From Bacteroidales bacterium (GTDB lineage: Bacteria; Bacteroidota; Bacteroidia; Bacteroidales; F082), in the NCBI GenBank assembly GCA_019454985.1, contig JACFNF010000019.1, forward strand, positions 7,576-47,366: a DNA stretch of 39,791 bases, read 5' to 3'. How positions within the stretch are numbered: position 1 is the first letter of the stretch; each line of letters starts with the position of its first letter. The translations under genes and the position numbers were made by a program. Of this stretch, positions 8,315-16,126 are shown piece after piece. Below the pieces are notes generated by a model. It did not search any database. It saw only the letters and a list, made by a program, of their open reading frames with translations, and was not told where the DNA came from.

Positions 8315-9214
8315 TCAGAAAACTTTATCCGATGGATCGAAAATGAGTTGTGCGGAGCCTATGTGTGGGATAGAGCGAAAAATAGAACGGGCATCCGCTT
8401 CGGTCATCCTGAGTTTTATGAGCACAGGCAGATCATCCGGCATGGGTTGAATTAGTTTTTGGAGGAAACTACGATCAAGCACTGAATCAAGCCTTTGGTT
8501 GTAATGTTTAACCAATGTAATCTCTTCTTCGGGAACAACCTCCACTTGTTCGATCTGAAGTACCAAACCTCGGTCGAACATCAGGGCGAGGAAAACGGAA
8601 GTTTTTTCTGGCTCGAGTGGTTTCTTGGGAAGTTTGGCTGCCTCGGTAGTGTCTTTTGGTGCATCTACCACTAAAATGGGTACTTTTGGAATGGTGGCAA
8701 GCTCGTGTTGCAAAGTAAACGGCTTTTCAAGCCAGCGAAGCATTTCGTCATGTTTAGCCACTTTTAGCCTGTTGGTTGATTCGATGCCCAACAACTTGCA
8801 GCGATGAACCGGTAAACCTTTGATTTCGATGTCAAGCAAACTATCGTTGAGGTTTAAAACTAAGTAAATAGAATCTTGCCTGGCAAGACGAAGACGATTC
8901 TGCAAATAGTTAAGCTGTAGTTCTTTTTGATGAATTTTTAAGATAGTGGACAAATCGGCAGCCACCGACGCTTTTTGGGGAGATAAGCTGTCTTTTAGAG
9001 TTTTTTCGTTGACGACAACTGGCAGGGGGTTAAATCGCAAAACCGGTAATACAACGAAATAGGTCAGGGTGAGAATGGGGAGCAATAGTGCCAGCAAAAC
9101 AAACAAAAGTTGCATGCCGGGTCGTCGGATAAACCAGGGAAAAAACCAAAGAATAAATGGTTTCTGTGCTTTTTCAAACTCAGGTTTGACGGGATTTGAT
9201 TGACTATCGCTCAT
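8315..9214 (-). CDS. Unknown single-pass membrane protein in the L,D-transpeptidase operon
   Basis: A 299-residue protein I do not recognise. A polar N-terminus of about 32 residues is followed by one strong transmembrane helix (about 33-57, MQLLFVLLALLLPILTLTYF), then a periplasmic part of about 240 residues with a predicted helical stretch near 80-110, a central beta-like segment (LVLNLNDSLLDIEIKGLPVH) and a Pro/Lys linker at about 195-205. It starts 6 bases after the stop of the upstream L,D-transpeptidase, so translation is probably coupled and a role with that enzyme is likely. No catalytic motif is visible. Confidence 0.75.
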   Translation of the reverse strand: MSDSQSNPVKPEFEKAQKPFILWFFPWFIRRPGMQLLFVLLALLLPILTLTYFVVLPVLRFNPLPVVVNEKTLKDSLSPQKASVAADLSTILKIHQKELQLNYLQNRLRLARQDSIYLVLNLNDSLLDIEIKGLPVHRCKLLGIESTNRLKVAKHDEMLRWLEKPFTLQHELATIPKVPILVVDAPKDTTEAAKLPKKPLEPEKTSVFLALMFDRGLVLQIEQVEVVPEEEITLVKHYNQRLDSVLDRSFLQKLIQPMPDDLPVLIKLRMTEADARSIFRSIPHIGSAQLIFDPSDKVF

Positions 9215-9220
9215 ATGATA

Positions 9221-9964
9221 CTAATAGATATACACTTTCGAACCGATTTTCAGGTTGTTGAACACTGCTTCTAAGTCATCGTCACCCATTCTCACACAAC
9301 CATGTGTGACCGGAAGCCCCAAAAATCGTTTATAAAGTGTTCCGTGAATAAGGTATCCATCGCCTAAACTAATGCTGTAATCGCCTAGTGTGCCATATTC
9401 AAAACGTGAGGGATGATTAGGCGAAGGAACCTTGAGCCCTTCTTCAATGAAAGCCCAGTCCGGGCGTTTCCAAACAGGATCTTTGGTCTTACGCAGCACT
9501 TTGAGCTGACCACGCGGAGTTTTAAACATCCACTGCTTGTTATCGCCGGCTTTCAACACCGTATAACTACCCGTTGAAACCAATCCATTACGAAGCTGAT
9601 TCCCGTCTTTATCATACAGATTGAAAGTGTTGCTGGTCGTGTTGACGACGATATAGCTTTGTAGAGGAAGAAATGCTTTCAGGGCTTTTTCAGTCTTTAA
9701 CAGGCTAGATTGCAATGTCTCAATTTGTTTTTCGGGCGTCATTCCTTCGCCTGTTTCGAGGGTAAGCTCGGGTTTAGCAGTATGGAAGTAAAGTAAGGCC
9801 TTTTCCTGAAGCGATGCTTGTTTCTTGAAAACGACAACCGAGAGGATTATAGAAATGAGAAAAGCCGTGTATATCACAATTTTTGTACCTGTCCGTACTC
9901 TTTGTTTGTAGAGGTTGGTGGCTTGAAGGTTGCCTGTGCTGGCTATGCTATGAGAATTGCTCAT
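9221..9964 (-). CDS. L,D-transpeptidase (YkuD domain), membrane-anchored
   Basis: A 247-residue protein with an N-terminal transmembrane anchor (about residues 28-46) and a periplasmic YkuD catalytic domain at about 100-247. The active-site signature is complete: His207 in YLIHGT and, 14 residues on, His221 and Cys223 in VTHGCVRM. YkuD enzymes join meso-diaminopimelate residues (3-3 cross-links) in peptidoglycan or attach proteins to it. Its ATG is 2 bases after the stop of the other L,D-transpeptidase and its stop is 6 bases before the 299-residue membrane protein, so the three form one operon. Which cross-link it makes cannot be told from sequence. Confidence 0.92.
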   Translation of the reverse strand: MSNSHSIASTGNLQATNLYKQRVRTGTKIVIYTAFLISIILSVVVFKKQASLQEKALLYFHTAKPELTLETGEGMTPEKQIETLQSSLLKTEKALKAFLPLQSYIVVNTTSNTFNLYDKDGNQLRNGLVSTGSYTVLKAGDNKQWMFKTPRGQLKVLRKTKDPVWKRPDWAFIEEGLKVPSPNHPSRFEYGTLGDYSISLGDGYLIHGTLYKRFLGLPVTHGCVRMGDDDLEAVFNNLKIGSKVYIY

Positions 9965-9966
9965 CG

Positions 9967-11067
9967 TTACCTCCCGTTGATTTCGTGAAGACTTCTCAAT
10001 GAGCCCACAATGGTAACCGGAGTCCCAGGCCCGACAAATTGCCAGAGTTTGTCAATATCGTTGTTGGTCAAAGCTACGCAGCCATCTGTCCAATTGATCC
10101 CTTTGCCACCATCACCGTGAATTTCAATCAGGTTCCCTATCCCTTTGCGGGGGATACTCCCGTTTTTCAGATTTTTGCTGTAACGTGCCTTATCTTCATC
10201 GTTGGGATAGTTGATCAGCAGAGCTTTGTAATAAATGGTTTGCTTTCCCGATTTCTTCTTGGTGATGTGATATTTGCCTTCGGGGGTGGCTTTGTCACCC
10301 CGAAACTGCTTTGTCCCGATCCAGTTTGGTCCAAGCTCAGCAACAAAACGTTTCGTCTCTTTTCCGCTCTGGTAAACAATACAGGTATGCGCAAATTTGT
10401 CAACCACTACAGCCGCAGCGCTGTTTTGCCTCGACCAGTCCACAGTTTCCTGATGCCAGCGTTTCCATTTTGGGAGATCTTCAAAATAACTGCTCAGATG
10501 TGAGTGTGCGGCATCCACCGACTTGCTGATCAAGCGGTTGGCCTCATCTAAGTTATTGGATACAAGCAGAAAAGCATTGCGTTCGTATGCCTTTTTCGAT
10601 TCAAGATATTTTAGTTTGGCATTTGTAAAGTCTTTTCGTGCAGCCTTGTTTAAAGGCAAATTGGCATAATTTTCTTCGAAATGCTCAATTTTATGGTTGA
10701 CGATTTCAAGCTTTTCGAGCAGGCTTCGGCTTAGATTTGCTTTGTCTTCAGCCATTTTTTTTGTGGCTTCGGATGCTTTTGAACCGGCTGTCTCAACTAA
10801 ATGAATTACAGTTTTGTAGTTGCGCAGAAAAAAGGCTTTTTCGTTTTCTTTCGTCAATGCTTCCCTGGCGCCTTCATAATAAATCTCGGCTTCTTTGATC
10901 AATTCAGGAGCATATTTATCGGCTTCCTGTTCGATGGCGTCAGCTATGGTACGATGGCACTGTTCGAGGCTCGACAAGGGAGGCTTTGGCGAAAAATAAT
11001 AAAGTGTTGCAAAAGTAGAAACGGTAAAAAAAAGAAGAACAACAAGAATAAGGAGTGTTTTTTTCAT
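9967..11067 (-). CDS. L,D-transpeptidase with N-terminal DUF4398-like helical domain
   Basis: A 366-residue protein: membrane anchor or signal at about 1-24; a long alpha-helical domain at about 34-200 of the DUF4398 type (EADKYAPELIKEAEIYYEGAREAL); and a C-terminal YkuD-family domain at about 215-355 with His317 in IEIHGDG and Cys330 in NWTDGCVAL. The usual [S/T]HGC is changed to TDGC, so the second active-site His is replaced by Asp. Start choice: an upstream in-frame GTG at 11130 exists, but the promoter at 11136-11169 would begin transcription almost on top of it, so the ATG at 11067 is preferred. The helical domain resembles the lipoprotein encoded just upstream. First gene of a three-gene operon. 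Confidence 0.88.
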   Translation of the reverse strand: MKKTLLILVVLLFFTVSTFATLYYFSPKPPLSSLEQCHRTIADAIEQEADKYAPELIKEAEIYYEGAREALTKENEKAFFLRNYKTVIHLVETAGSKASEATKKMAEDKANLSRSLLEKLEIVNHKIEHFEENYANLPLNKAARKDFTNAKLKYLESKKAYERNAFLLVSNNLDEANRLISKSVDAAHSHLSSYFEDLPKWKRWHQETVDWSRQNSAAAVVVDKFAHTCIVYQSGKETKRFVAELGPNWIGTKQFRGDKATPEGKYHITKKKSGKQTIYYKALLINYPNDEDKARYSKNLKNGSIPRKGIGNLIEIHGDGGKGINWTDGCVALTNNDIDKLWQFVGPGTPVTIVGSLRSLHEINGR

Positions 11068-11135
11068 TGGTTTTCTTGTGGCTGTTTTACGTTTAGTTTC
11101 TTTGTTGCGGATAAGGTAACGATTTTTCACGTCTG

Positions 11136-11169
11136 CAAAATTATCTTTTTTTACCTTACGTCATGCAAA
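11136..11169 (-). promoter_or_regulatory. Promoter of the L,D-transpeptidase operon
   Basis: TAATTTTG at 11136-11143 (minus strand) with TTTG at 11166-11169, spacing 22 bases, is a full match to the Bacteroidota primary sigma consensus. Transcription should begin near 11130, giving a leader of about 60 bases before ATG 11067. Confidence 0.65.
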
Positions 11170-11204
11170 ACCCTTAATTGACGGTATATAATTGGTTTTC
11201 AATC

Positions 11205-11240
11205 AAAAACCCCGTAAGGAATATACCTTTCGGGGTTTTT
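11205..11240 (-). terminator. Strong terminator after the helical lipoprotein gene
   Basis: AAAAACCCCG (11205-11214) pairs with CGGGGTTTTT (11231-11240), and AAGG/CCTT extends the stem inside, leaving a 6-base loop. The A and T ends make it work on either strand. It separates the lipoprotein transcript from the L,D-transpeptidase operon. Confidence 0.85.
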
Positions 11241-11296
11241 GAGTGGTTTGACTTTCATGGATGAAACCGTGATTTCATCATAAAGCCGGGCTTCTC

Positions 11297-11902
11297 TTAC
11301 TTGCGGCCACCTTTTTTCTTGGCAATAGCTTCTTCTAGTTCAGCTTTCAGTGAGTTAGCTTTTTCACCGGCTGCTTTCACTTTGTCATTAGCGGTCAGGT
11401 AGTCGCCGTTGTTGATGAGGGTGGAAACCTCGGCAAGGAATGACTCAACCAAAACCACATCCCCCTGGATGGCTTCGAGAGCTTCCCTGCCTTCTTTTCC
11501 TTTAGGAGCTTTGGCCAGTAATTCTTTTACTTCGGTAACCAAAGTGGTTACTTCGGCAAGTGACTGCTGGGCTTCTGCTTTAACTTCTTCTTTGCGGGTA
11601 GCAGCATTGCTTTTTACTTGTTCTGAAAGTGTCATAACGTTGTTCAAGGTGGCAGCAGCTTTCTTATAGCTTCTGAACAAGGCAAATTTTGCGTTCTGGT
11701 TTTCAACTTCCAAAAGAGCAACGTTCAAAGAATCCTGTAAAGCTTTGAATTCAGCGGGAACATAGCGGTCGGCTTCGGTAGCTTTTGTAGCTTCAATAGC
11801 AGCCTTGGCATTGGTGATTTCAACTTCAGGAGCTTTGGCGCAGCTGGTGAAAAGTACGCCGGCAATTGCAAATGCAAAAACGGTTTTTACGAAATTTTTC
11901 AT
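11297..11902 (-). CDS. Helical DUF4398-like lipoprotein
   Basis: A 201-residue predicted lipoprotein with a lipobox at LFTSC (Cys21). I use the ATG at 11902, which opens directly onto the lipoprotein signal; an in-frame upstream ATG at 11947 adds 15 non-signal residues. The mature protein is almost wholly alpha-helical and rich in Ala, Glu and Lys (EADRYVPAEFKALQDSLNVA, then a second helical half after about residue 125). Both halves align by eye with the helical domain of the neighbouring L,D-transpeptidase. The gene stands between the NtrC-type regulator and that enzyme, with a candidate sigma-54 promoter upstream and a strong terminator downstream, so it appears to be its own transcript. 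Probably outer-membrane-anchored in the periplasm; the function is unknown. Confidence 0.85.
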   Translation of the reverse strand: MKNFVKTVFAFAIAGVLFTSCAKAPEVEITNAKAAIEATKATEADRYVPAEFKALQDSLNVALLEVENQNAKFALFRSYKKAAATLNNVMTLSEQVKSNAATRKEEVKAEAQQSLAEVTTLVTEVKELLAKAPKGKEGREALEAIQGDVVLVESFLAEVSTLINNGDYLTANDKVKAAGEKANSLKAELEEAIAKKKGGRK

Positions 11903-11953
11903 TGTGTTGATAAATGTTAAGTGATACATGAAATGTTTAACGATCACCTTGGT

Positions 11954-11970
11954 AACAATTCACATGCCAA
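11954..11970 (-). promoter_or_regulatory. Candidate sigma-54 (-24/-12) promoter of the lipoprotein gene
   Basis: On the minus strand the sequence is TTGGCATGTGAATTGTT. It matches the -24 block TTGGCA exactly, and GG is followed 10 bases later by GT where the consensus has GC. Transcription would start near 11943, about 41 bases before the start codon. The activator gene lies immediately upstream and rpoN is in the window. The GC-to-GT change at -12 lowers confidence. Confidence 0.5.
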
Positions 11971-12012
11971 ACATTGTAATGTACACATAATCAGAAAGAT
12001 AATGTGAATATA

Positions 12013-12020
12013 CAAAATTA
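12013..12020 (-). promoter_or_regulatory. Alternative -7 element upstream of the lipoprotein gene
   Basis: TAATTTTG on the minus strand fits the primary-sigma -7 element, 111 bases from the start codon, with no TTG at the expected -33 distance. It may give basal expression alongside the sigma-54 candidate, or be chance in an AT-rich gap. Confidence 0.3.
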
Positions 12021-12035
12021 AAGAATGAATTCTTT
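12020..12035. promoter_or_regulatory. Dyad upstream of the sigma-54 candidate, possible activator site
   Basis: AAAGAAT-GA-ATTCTTT is a perfect 7-base dyad with a 2-base centre. Its centre is about 85 bases upstream of the predicted sigma-54 start, the distance at which NtrC-type activators commonly bind. No second copy was found in the gap. Confidence 0.4.
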
Positions 12036-12085
12036 ACTGAATTTACAGCAAAAAATGACCGGATTTCAGACAGCCTGCCTCAAAA

Positions 12086-13507
12086 TCAGACATCTTTTTC
12101 TTCGCCTGACTGCACCTCAATGCCAAATTTATCAATTCTTTCGTAGAGCATTGCACGTGAAATGCCTAAAAGCTTTGAAGCGCGCGACTGATTGCCTTTG
12201 GTATGTTGGAGTGTACGTTGGATCAACTCTTTCTCGGTCTGCTCGATGACAAATTTATAGAGATGTCCGTCGTATTCGTCAAGATTTTCAGGAAGTATCG
12301 GCAGGGCTTTGCGTGGTAAGCGGATTTCTTCGGAAGAGCCTGAACTAAGCTCATTTTCGAGGACTTCGGGAGTGATGACGTTGTTTTTGCTAAACAAAAT
12401 AGCACGTTTTATCAGATTTTCGAGTTGTCGAACATTGCCGGGCCAATGTTGTTTTTCCAGGATTTCAATGCTTTCTTCAGGAAGTATAGTGGGCGGTCGT
12501 TTCAGGCTTTTAGTGTAAAGGTTGAGAAAATGAGAGGCCAGCAGCGGAATATCGTCTTTTCGCATGCGTAGCGGCGGAATGGTGATGGTGATTACCTTCA
12601 GGCGGTAATAAAGGTCTTCCCTGAACTTTCCGTCAGCAATGGCTTCATCTAAATTTTTGTTGGATGCTGATATGATTCGGACATTGCTTTTGATGGTTTT
12701 GTTACTCCCAAGACGTTCGAAAGTGCCTTCCTGAAGCACTCTCAGAAGTTTTGCCTGAAGGGTGAGACTCATATCGGCAACCTCGTCTAAAAACAAAGTG
12801 CCGCCATCGGCTTGCTCAAACTTGCCTGCTTTGGATTGTCCGGCATCGGTGAAGGCTCCTTTTTCATAGCCAAAAAGCTCGCTTTCGAGCAGGTTGTCGG
12901 GAATAGCAGCGCAGTTGATGGCAACGAATGGTTTTTCGGAGCGATCGCTGAAACGGTGGAGCGCTTTGGCAACCAACTCTTTGCCTGTACCGCTTTCGCC
13001 GCTGATCAAAACACTCACATCGGATGCGGCCACACGGCCAATCATCTTAAACACTTCTTTCATCTCCGTGCTGGCTCCTATAATTTTATTATGGCTTTCA
13101 ATGTTTTTTGTTTCGGATGCAGGCGGAGCTTCATTGGCGCTCAGATACTTTGTGGAGAGGGCTTCTTTGACGATTTCTTTCAACCGGTCAAGATCGAATG
13201 GTTTTTCAATATATTCAAAAGCGCCATATTTCATGGCGGCAATCACCCTTTCGGTGGTTCCAAAAGCCGTCATGATGATGACGGGTAAATTTGGATGCAT
13301 TTTTTTAATGTGTTGTATGGCTTCGAGCCCACTCAAACCAGGCATCTCAATATCCATCAATACCAGATCAAATTCTCCCTTTTTAAGTAAATTGATGGCT
13401 TCATTTCCATTTTTTGCCTCGGCAATCGTGGTTTGGCCGTCACGGAAAAATTTTTTGAAAGAATACCTTACATTTTCTTCGTCGTCAACAATGAGGATTC
13501 GTTTCAT
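12086..13507 (-). CDS. Sigma-54-dependent response regulator (NtrC family)
   Basis: A 473-residue three-domain activator. Receiver domain at 1-118 with phospho-acceptor Asp52 (LVLMDIEMPG), Thr80 and Lys102; AAA+ sigma-54 interaction domain at about 142-372 with Walker A GESGTGKE (170-177), the GAFTDA loop (217-222) that contacts sigma-54, Walker B GGTLFLDE (235-242) and the HWPGNVRQLENL sensor; and a Fis-type helix-turn-helix at about 430-462 (GNQSRASKLLGISRAMLYERI). All key residues are intact. It acts with RpoN to melt -24/-12 promoters. The histidine kinase gene ends 4 bases upstream, so the two form an operon. The likely nearby target is the lipoprotein gene next to it. Confidence 0.95.
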   Translation of the reverse strand: MKRILIVDDEENVRYSFKKFFRDGQTTIAEAKNGNEAINLLKKGEFDLVLMDIEMPGLSGLEAIQHIKKMHPNLPVIIMTAFGTTERVIAAMKYGAFEYIEKPFDLDRLKEIVKEALSTKYLSANEAPPASETKNIESHNKIIGASTEMKEVFKMIGRVAASDVSVLISGESGTGKELVAKALHRFSDRSEKPFVAINCAAIPDNLLESELFGYEKGAFTDAGQSKAGKFEQADGGTLFLDEVADMSLTLQAKLLRVLQEGTFERLGSNKTIKSNVRIISASNKNLDEAIADGKFREDLYYRLKVITITIPPLRMRKDDIPLLASHFLNLYTKSLKRPPTILPEESIEILEKQHWPGNVRQLENLIKRAILFSKNNVITPEVLENELSSGSSEEIRLPRKALPILPENLDEYDGHLYKFVIEQTEKELIQRTLQHTKGNQSRASKLLGISRAMLYERIDKFGIEVQSGEEKDV

Positions 13508-13511
13508 GGGA

Positions 13512-15014
13512 TTAGTTTTCGTCTAAAGGAAGATAGAGTGAAAAAACAGCGCCTTTTCTACCATTGTTGCCGGCTTTCATAAAGCCCTGATGCAACTCTA
13601 CAATGCGCTGGCTGATAGAGAGTCCCATACCGATGCTTTGTTCTTTGGCACCCACAAACAAATCGAATAGTGTGTCTTTGATCTCGGGCGGAATACCCGG
13701 CCCCGAGTCAATGACTGAAATCATCAGCATCGGACGGCTATGCCCTTCAACGATTTGTCGCTTGCTCAAAATCTGAATCCTGCCCCCCTTGGGCATCACA
13801 TCAATGGCATTGTTGAGCAAATTGATCAGTACTTGTTTAATCATATTCACATCAACCAGGAGGTTAGCGTCGGGGTCTTCAATCGTGTTTTCCACTTCTA
13901 TCTTACTTTGTTTGAAGCGTGCCTGCATGAGTTGCAACACCGGTTTGATAAAATCATCCGGGTGGGCTTGTTGCAACTGTGGTTTGGCCGGTCGGGCATA
14001 TTTCAGGAAGTTTTGCAGAAATTCTTCCATACGGTTGATTTCGTGCAACATGATTTCGAGGTCGGCTTTTTGCTCCTCATTGCCTTGCAAATCATTGAGC
14101 AGGCTGTGAATCAGCATTTTGATGGAGGTAAGCGGATTTCTGATCTCGTGAGCCAGAGCCGGAGCTATGCGTCCGATGGTGGCTAACTTGGCTGAACGCT
14201 CGAGCAATTCACGGTTTTGGCGCAAATCTTCATTGGCTTTCGAGATACGGCTGATGAGCCGGTTAATGTGTAAATCGAGTTCCTCGAGTTCTTTTCCGGG
14301 TGTCATCCTGATGTGTTCGACCACTTCGCTGCCGGCCGCATCGCGCACTTTGAGCACTAATTTGTATATTGGATTGAGGATGATACGGGCAATCATCCAA
14401 CCCAGAATGATACCCATGATGATGCCACTGATTCCCAGCGAATAAACAGCGGTGGTAATGATGTTGTCGTTGCTCTGAATGCTTTCTTCGAGCTCGGCAT
14501 GACGTTGTTCTTTGATTTGAATCAATGCATTGGTTTTGTCTTCGATGGTGTTGATCAGATCCTGGCTTGCAAGCACAATGAGCGCGTTAGGCTGGCTGAG
14601 CTTCCCCTGCCGGTGCATCTCTAAAGCGTTACGCATAGTTTGCTCATAATTGGAAAATAAGGCCGAAATCTGATTGATGAGTTTTTTCTCTTCTTCGCGT
14701 TGGGCTGACTGATCAGCTTTGGTGAGCAGGTTGAGAAATGTTTTTTGTTCTGTTTCTACCACCCTGAGCTGTTCTTCGCTTTTATCGAAAAGATGGGTAA
14801 GGGAGGCTGCCCGAACCCGATAAAGGGCAAAGCGAAGTTCCTGCGCGTTGCGTGTGCTGATGACATTTTCGGTGATTAACTGCCGTGTGTTTTCCTGAAG
14901 CTGATAGATGTATGAAATGATCAAATAACCGCCGGCAAGCAATAAGGCAATGCTAACGAGCGACCAGACAATCATCTGATAGCTCAGGTGGAATTTAAAC
15001 TTTGGAAAACGCAT
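13512..15014 (-). CDS. Sensor histidine kinase of the NtrC-type pair
   Basis: A 500-residue membrane kinase. Transmembrane helices at about 13-35 and 186-210 enclose a roughly 150-residue helical periplasmic sensor that looks like a four-helix-bundle type (no PAS). A HAMP linker follows at about 211-265, then the dimerisation domain with phospho-acceptor His289 in ALAHEIRNPLTSIKM, and the ATPase domain with N box LINLLNNAIDVMP, G1 DSGPGIP and G2 IGMGLSIS. Residues needed for kinase activity are present. It is the first gene of a two-gene operon with the sigma-54 activator 4 bases downstream. The helical sensor suggests it reads an envelope or mechanical cue, but the signal is unknown. Confidence 0.94.
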   Translation of the reverse strand: MRFPKFKFHLSYQMIVWSLVSIALLLAGGYLIISYIYQLQENTRQLITENVISTRNAQELRFALYRVRAASLTHLFDKSEEQLRVVETEQKTFLNLLTKADQSAQREEEKKLINQISALFSNYEQTMRNALEMHRQGKLSQPNALIVLASQDLINTIEDKTNALIQIKEQRHAELEESIQSNDNIITTAVYSLGISGIIMGIILGWMIARIILNPIYKLVLKVRDAAGSEVVEHIRMTPGKELEELDLHINRLISRISKANEDLRQNRELLERSAKLATIGRIAPALAHEIRNPLTSIKMLIHSLLNDLQGNEEQKADLEIMLHEINRMEEFLQNFLKYARPAKPQLQQAHPDDFIKPVLQLMQARFKQSKIEVENTIEDPDANLLVDVNMIKQVLINLLNNAIDVMPKGGRIQILSKRQIVEGHSRPMLMISVIDSGPGIPPEIKDTLFDLFVGAKEQSIGMGLSISQRIVELHQGFMKAGNNGRKGAVFSLYLPLDEN

Positions 15015-15039
15015 GGCCGAAACCGATCATCAGTTGTTG

Positions 15040-15072
15040 CAAATGTAGGAATATTCGCATGTTTTCTGACAA
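15040..15072 (-). promoter_or_regulatory. Promoter of the kinase-regulator operon
   Basis: TACATTTG (15040-15047, minus strand) with TTG at 15070-15072 and 22-base spacing matches the Bacteroidota primary-sigma consensus. The leader would be about 20 bases. Confidence 0.65.
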
Positions 15073-15088
15073 GGATAGATGTGTCTTC

Positions 15089-16126
15089 TCAAAATATTTT
15101 TGTTGACGGTTCTGTTTTATACGAATCAGGGTCGGATTCACCGCGAAATCCTTTGCCTATCCATTGCTGGTTTCTGAAAATGTTGGCTACAGCTTCTTCA
15201 TATTCATCAAAACTGCGTGACCGGCGAACACTACGCCATGCCTCAGCCGGCTCACTGAATGATAAATGCAGATAAGACCACAATTCCTTCATCCGCCCCA
15301 AAATAGCCGGATTATCGTTTTTTGCTTTTCGTCTGCGCAGATATAGGGAGGTAACGAAACGGTAAACCTGCTCTTTGCGCTCAGACGCTTCAAGCGAACA
15401 TTGTTGCTTGATATCGGCGGCTAAAAAAGGATCGGCCAGCAACCCCCTGCCTAACATCCAACGGTTAATCTGCGGAAAAAGGCGTTGATTTTCTTTAAAA
15501 TCCTCCCACGAGAAAATGTCGCCATTGTAAACCACCGGACAATTTATCTTTGGAACAAGCTGAGCAAACTTCATCTTGTCGGGAGTACCCGCATACATCT
15601 GTTTGCCAAGTCGAGCATGGATGATGAGCTCGGTCAGATTCAAAGAGTTGAAAATTGGAAGCAAACGGTCAATTTCTGTATTCTCATAATAGCCGAGCCG
15701 GCACTTGATACTGAGCTTCAAACCGGTTTCATTGCGAAGGGTTTCGGCCATTAGGGCTACTTTTTCCACATAAGGCATGAGTCCGGAGCCTCTTTTTTTA
15801 AGGGCAACCTGTGGATAGGGGCAACCCATATTCAGGTTAACTTCTTTGTAACCAAAAGCAGCGCATTGTGAGGCAAAACGCACGACTTCCTCTCCATCGT
15901 TGCTCAAAAGCTGCGGACAGAGCGTTTCGGTTGGATTGAGGGCAGGATCAATCTCAGGTCCTCGAAGATTGCGACTGTTTTCAGTGTGAATACCTGAAAA
16001 AAAAGGGGTAAAAGTGCGGTCAATTCCCGTGAAAAAAGAGTGATACTCTTGACGAAAATACACATCCGTTATTCCTTGAAACGGACCCAGTTGAAGGTGG
16101 GTGTCGGATTGTGATGCAGTGATCAT
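15089..16126 (-). CDS. tRNA-dihydrouridine synthase family protein
   Basis: A 345-residue FMN-dependent TIM-barrel enzyme of the Dus family, which reduces uridines in the tRNA D-loop. Visible motifs: LGPFQGITDVYFRQ at the start of the barrel, the catalytic Cys in LNMGCPYPQVALKKRGSGLM, KCRLGY, LIIHARLGKQMYAG and VVYNGDIFSWEDF for FMN and RNA contacts. Length is normal for the family. Its ATG overlaps the lnt stop codon (ATGA), so the two are translationally coupled. Which of the Dus subfamilies it belongs to, and so which uridine it modifies, cannot be settled by eye. Confidence 0.92.
   Translation of the reverse strand: MITASQSDTHLQLGPFQGITDVYFRQEYHSFFTGIDRTFTPFFSGIHTENSRNLRGPEIDPALNPTETLCPQLLSNDGEEVVRFASQCAAFGYKEVNLNMGCPYPQVALKKRGSGLMPYVEKVALMAETLRNETGLKLSIKCRLGYYENTEIDRLLPIFNSLNLTELIIHARLGKQMYAGTPDKMKFAQLVPKINCPVVYNGDIFSWEDFKENQRLFPQINRWMLGRGLLADPFLAADIKQQCSLEASERKEQVYRFVTSLYLRRRKAKNDNPAILGRMKELWSYLHLSFSEPAEAWRSVRRSRSFDEYEEAVANIFRNQQWIGKGFRGESDPDSYKTEPSTKIF

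Noticed and set aside
12894..13526. A 210-codon open frame antisense to the NtrC-type regulator
   Set aside because: It overlaps intact receiver and AAA+ motifs on the other strand and has no recognisable domain.
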